A stretch of DNA of 47,386 nt from assembly GCF_001753675.2 (NCBI RefSeq), contig NZ_MJUW02000082.1, forward strand, positions 1 through 47,386. Reading direction: 5' to 3'. The translations under genes and the position numbers were made by a program. Source of the stretch: Candidatus Brocadia sapporoensis. GTDB lineage: Bacteria; Planctomycetota; Brocadiia; Brocadiales; Brocadiaceae. The notes under the pieces are model-generated. The model was not told the origin of the DNA. It searched no databases and worked only from the letters and a program-made list of their open reading frames with translations. Shown here one piece after another: positions 45,672 through 47,386 of this stretch (position 1 is its first letter; each line of letters opens with the position of its first letter).

Positions 45672-45967
45672 GACGGGGTATGGGGAAAAGAAGTTTCCCT
45701 CGCAATACTCTAACGAGGCAAAGACTCTTACGGATAAAACCTGATTGTAAATTTTAATATCTCAGCTATGGATCTCCAGTTTAAAAATCGCACCAGTTCT
45801 AAAAAACCTTACTTGCCATTAGAAAAATGGAAGATAAAAGTTTTATTTAATTTTTTAATTATACAAAAACGGTTTAGTGAATACAAGCTTCTTTCCTTTT
45901 CCTAAGCTATTATTCAGTCAAAAAGTTAGCACTTTGTGTTTAAAAAATCAGTCTATATTAAATCCTG

Positions 45968-45984
45968 GCGCGGCTATGCCGCGC
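45968..45984. terminator. GC-rich hairpin downstream of the M50 protease gene
   Basis: GCGCGGC-TAT-GCCGCGC, 7-bp perfect arms, 36 nt after the protease stop codon. A T-run follows only about 20 nt later on the minus strand, so it is a transcript-stabilising hairpin or weak terminator. Confidence 0.45.
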
Positions 45985-46020
45985 TGGGTATTTCGAAAAC
46001 ATCTTTCTTTCCCTGGAAAC

Positions 46021-47139
46021 TTATTTACCCTTAATCCGCAAATACCGTGCAATGCCATTTCTTGTGATCAGACCAACAACTTTCCCATCTTCTATAACGA
46101 GAATCCTGCCTTTGTCCTCTTTTATCATTAATTCAAGCGCCCTCATGAGATCAGAATCGGGGGTTACTTCCCATTTTTTACTATGGGGAATCAGGATATT
46201 TGATACTTTTACTTTACTCCAATCCTTCCTAGGGACATCTTTAATCTCTTTAAGGGTTACAATACCCAGCAATTTTCCGTCGTCCATAACGGGAAACCCA
46301 CCGTAACCATATCCGTATCTGAGAAAATATTTATCAACCACGTCCTCGATGGTAAGTGCGGAATTAAGGGTGACAATATCCCTTGTCATAGCCTCTTTGA
46401 CTTTTATACCGGAAAGTATTTCGTGAAGGTTTGCTTGTTGCAGGCTCGACTGTGCTGCCATGTAAAGAAACCATCCCAAAAGCAACAGCCAGAATCCACC
46501 GGAAGAACCGGTAAAAACCAGAAGCAGTCCTAAAAAAAGAAAAAACAGGGCAATTGCTTGTCCAAAAGCAGCTGCCTTTTGGGTTGCACGGAAAAAATCT
46601 TTCGTCTTGCTCCAAAGCGCTGCCCTGAGCAGCCTCCCTCCATCCATAGGAAAGCCCGGTATGAGATTAAAGGCACCGAGAATAAAATTGATCCGTGCAA
46701 GGTAGAAAAAAAGCGCGCCAGGTCCACCTCCCGTGTTTATCGCAATCAGGAAAAAGATTGCCGACAGGAGAAAACTCGAAATCGGGCCGGCGATAGCAAC
46801 CCAAAACTCCGCTTTTGGATGTGGCGGCTCTTCTTTCAACTGGGCAACGCCTCCGAAAATGAACAGGGTAATGCTTGCGATGGGAATACGATATTTTTGG
46901 GAGATGTATGAATGGGAAAGCTCATGGATGATGACCGAAACAAAGAGCAGCAAGGCAGCCAGTGTGCCTTTAATCCAGTAGGCTGCTACCGGAAGCTCCG
47001 GAGCCGCCTTTGGAAAGTACTGAGTAGATAGAGACCATGTTATCAAACCAAAGGCGATAAACCACGAAAAATGTATCAGTATTGGTATCCCCATTATTGT
47101 TGCAATTTTCCATGAGCCCGAAACCAAGGTTTTGTTCAT
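46021..47139 (-). CDS. Site-2-type zinc metalloprotease (M50) with two CBS domains
   Basis: A 372-aa intramembrane protease. HELSH (72-76) gives the zinc ligands; NLIPGFPMDGGRLLRA (about 155-170) gives the second-motif Asp. About five to six helices precede residue 230. Two CBS domains follow (about 245-300 and 310-370: MTRDIVTLNSALTIEDVVDKYFL, then LIPHSKKWEVTPDSDLMRALELMIKEDKGRILVIED), which usually bind adenine nucleotides. This is the SpoIVFB-like group III architecture, where ATP or AMP may gate cleavage of membrane-bound regulators. Substrates cannot be told from the sequence. Confidence 0.92.
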   Translation of the reverse strand: MNKTLVSGSWKIATIMGIPILIHFSWFIAFGLITWSLSTQYFPKAAPELPVAAYWIKGTLAALLLFVSVIIHELSHSYISQKYRIPIASITLFIFGGVAQLKEEPPHPKAEFWVAIAGPISSFLLSAIFFLIAINTGGGPGALFFYLARINFILGAFNLIPGFPMDGGRLLRAALWSKTKDFFRATQKAAAFGQAIALFFLFLGLLLVFTGSSGGFWLLLLGWFLYMAAQSSLQQANLHEILSGIKVKEAMTRDIVTLNSALTIEDVVDKYFLRYGYGYGGFPVMDDGKLLGIVTLKEIKDVPRKDWSKVKVSNILIPHSKKWEVTPDSDLMRALELMIKEDKGRILVIEDGKVVGLITRNGIARYLRIKGK

Positions 47140-47333
47140 TTTACACCCCTCTTTCTCCTTTTTTCGTTTAAATAGTTTATAAGGTAATAAGTAATTGAAA
47201 GGACAACTACGTTAGTTTGGTGTAGGCAGCAATTTTTCCCAGATTAGACATCAGGCTACTTTCTCAATGTGGAGCGAAGAATCTCTCCATTCTACAACCG
47301 CATCCTTGAAAATCTAAACGTTAAATTAGACCT

Positions 47334-47361
47334 AAAACAAGCGAGGTTTAAAAAACCTCGC
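47334..47361 (-). terminator. Terminator hairpin at the right edge
   Basis: GCGAGGTTT-AAA-AAACCTCGC (47341-47361), 9-bp arms, with TTGTTTT following on the minus strand. It would end a minus-strand gene that starts beyond the window. The spacer 47140-47333 shows nothing else. Confidence 0.5.
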
Positions 47362-47386
47362 CAATCATCCTAAATTCAGCCCTATT

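Overview
The window looks like chromosomal DNA from a Gram-negative, probably anaerobic bacterium. I infer a planctomycete of the anammox type (Brocadiales), at roughly 60% confidence. The grounds are two groEL genes around one groES, a eukaryote-like Ser/Thr kinase with a periplasmic tail, Slp-type lipoproteins, a TatC-FecR fusion and moderate G+C with AT-rich spacers. No rRNA, tRNA, CRISPR array, prophage or intact insertion sequence is visible.

Left part (1-5.0 kb): an unknown ORF that may start outside the window, an exported DUF1326 protein, a stand-alone PocR sensory domain, a ParA ATPase with a small membrane protein, and a biotin-protein ligase. 5.3-9.0 kb is a chaperonin cluster (groEL1, groES, groEL2) closed by a strong terminator. 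9.2-16.3 kb is a dnaJ-led run (dnaJ, fmdB-like, yacG-like, membrane protein, der, dedA) followed by cstA. 16.3-18.7 kb holds a small ORF, a MITE-like element, mscL with a zinc-ribbon tail, a dispersed palindromic repeat, and a secreted TPR protein whose leader carries a c-di-GMP-I riboswitch overlapping a terminator. 18.9-24.3 kb holds a Ser/Thr kinase, rseC-like, HU, rpmH (short and easily missed), a ferredoxin and rlmN. 25.1-32.2 kb is rich in ion transport: a CPA1 antiporter, a voltage-gated-type K+ channel, a SagB-type oxidoreductase, and an LPG-synthase-like membrane protein with an MgtA-type ATPase.

32.2-38.3 kb opens with a GC-rich inverted-repeat element. It is followed by what I consider the best find: an exported thioredoxin-like protein whose reading frame crosses one TGA exactly where the first Cys of the CxxC motif belongs (TGA-Thr-Gly-Cys), with a bacterial SECIS-like hairpin 17 nt downstream. 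It is a strong selenoprotein candidate. A minus-strand operon then runs ribH, nusB-PHP fusion, ftsY, sdhB/frdB-like, a 56-aa gene and a LOG-family gene. 38.7-42.2 kb carries tatC fused to a FecR-like domain and three tandem Slp-family lipoproteins. 42.2-45.6 kb is the minus-strand operon def-fmt-DUF116-rsmB, linking formyl-Met initiation, deformylation and 16S rRNA methylation. The window ends with an M50 site-2 protease carrying CBS domains and a terminator hairpin at the right edge.

Most genes are housekeeping. The unusual content is in domain fusions (NusB-PHP, TatC-FecR), recoding (UGA), RNA regulation (riboswitch) and small inverted-repeat elements in the spacers. Motif and family calls come from reading the sequence; no database search was run.
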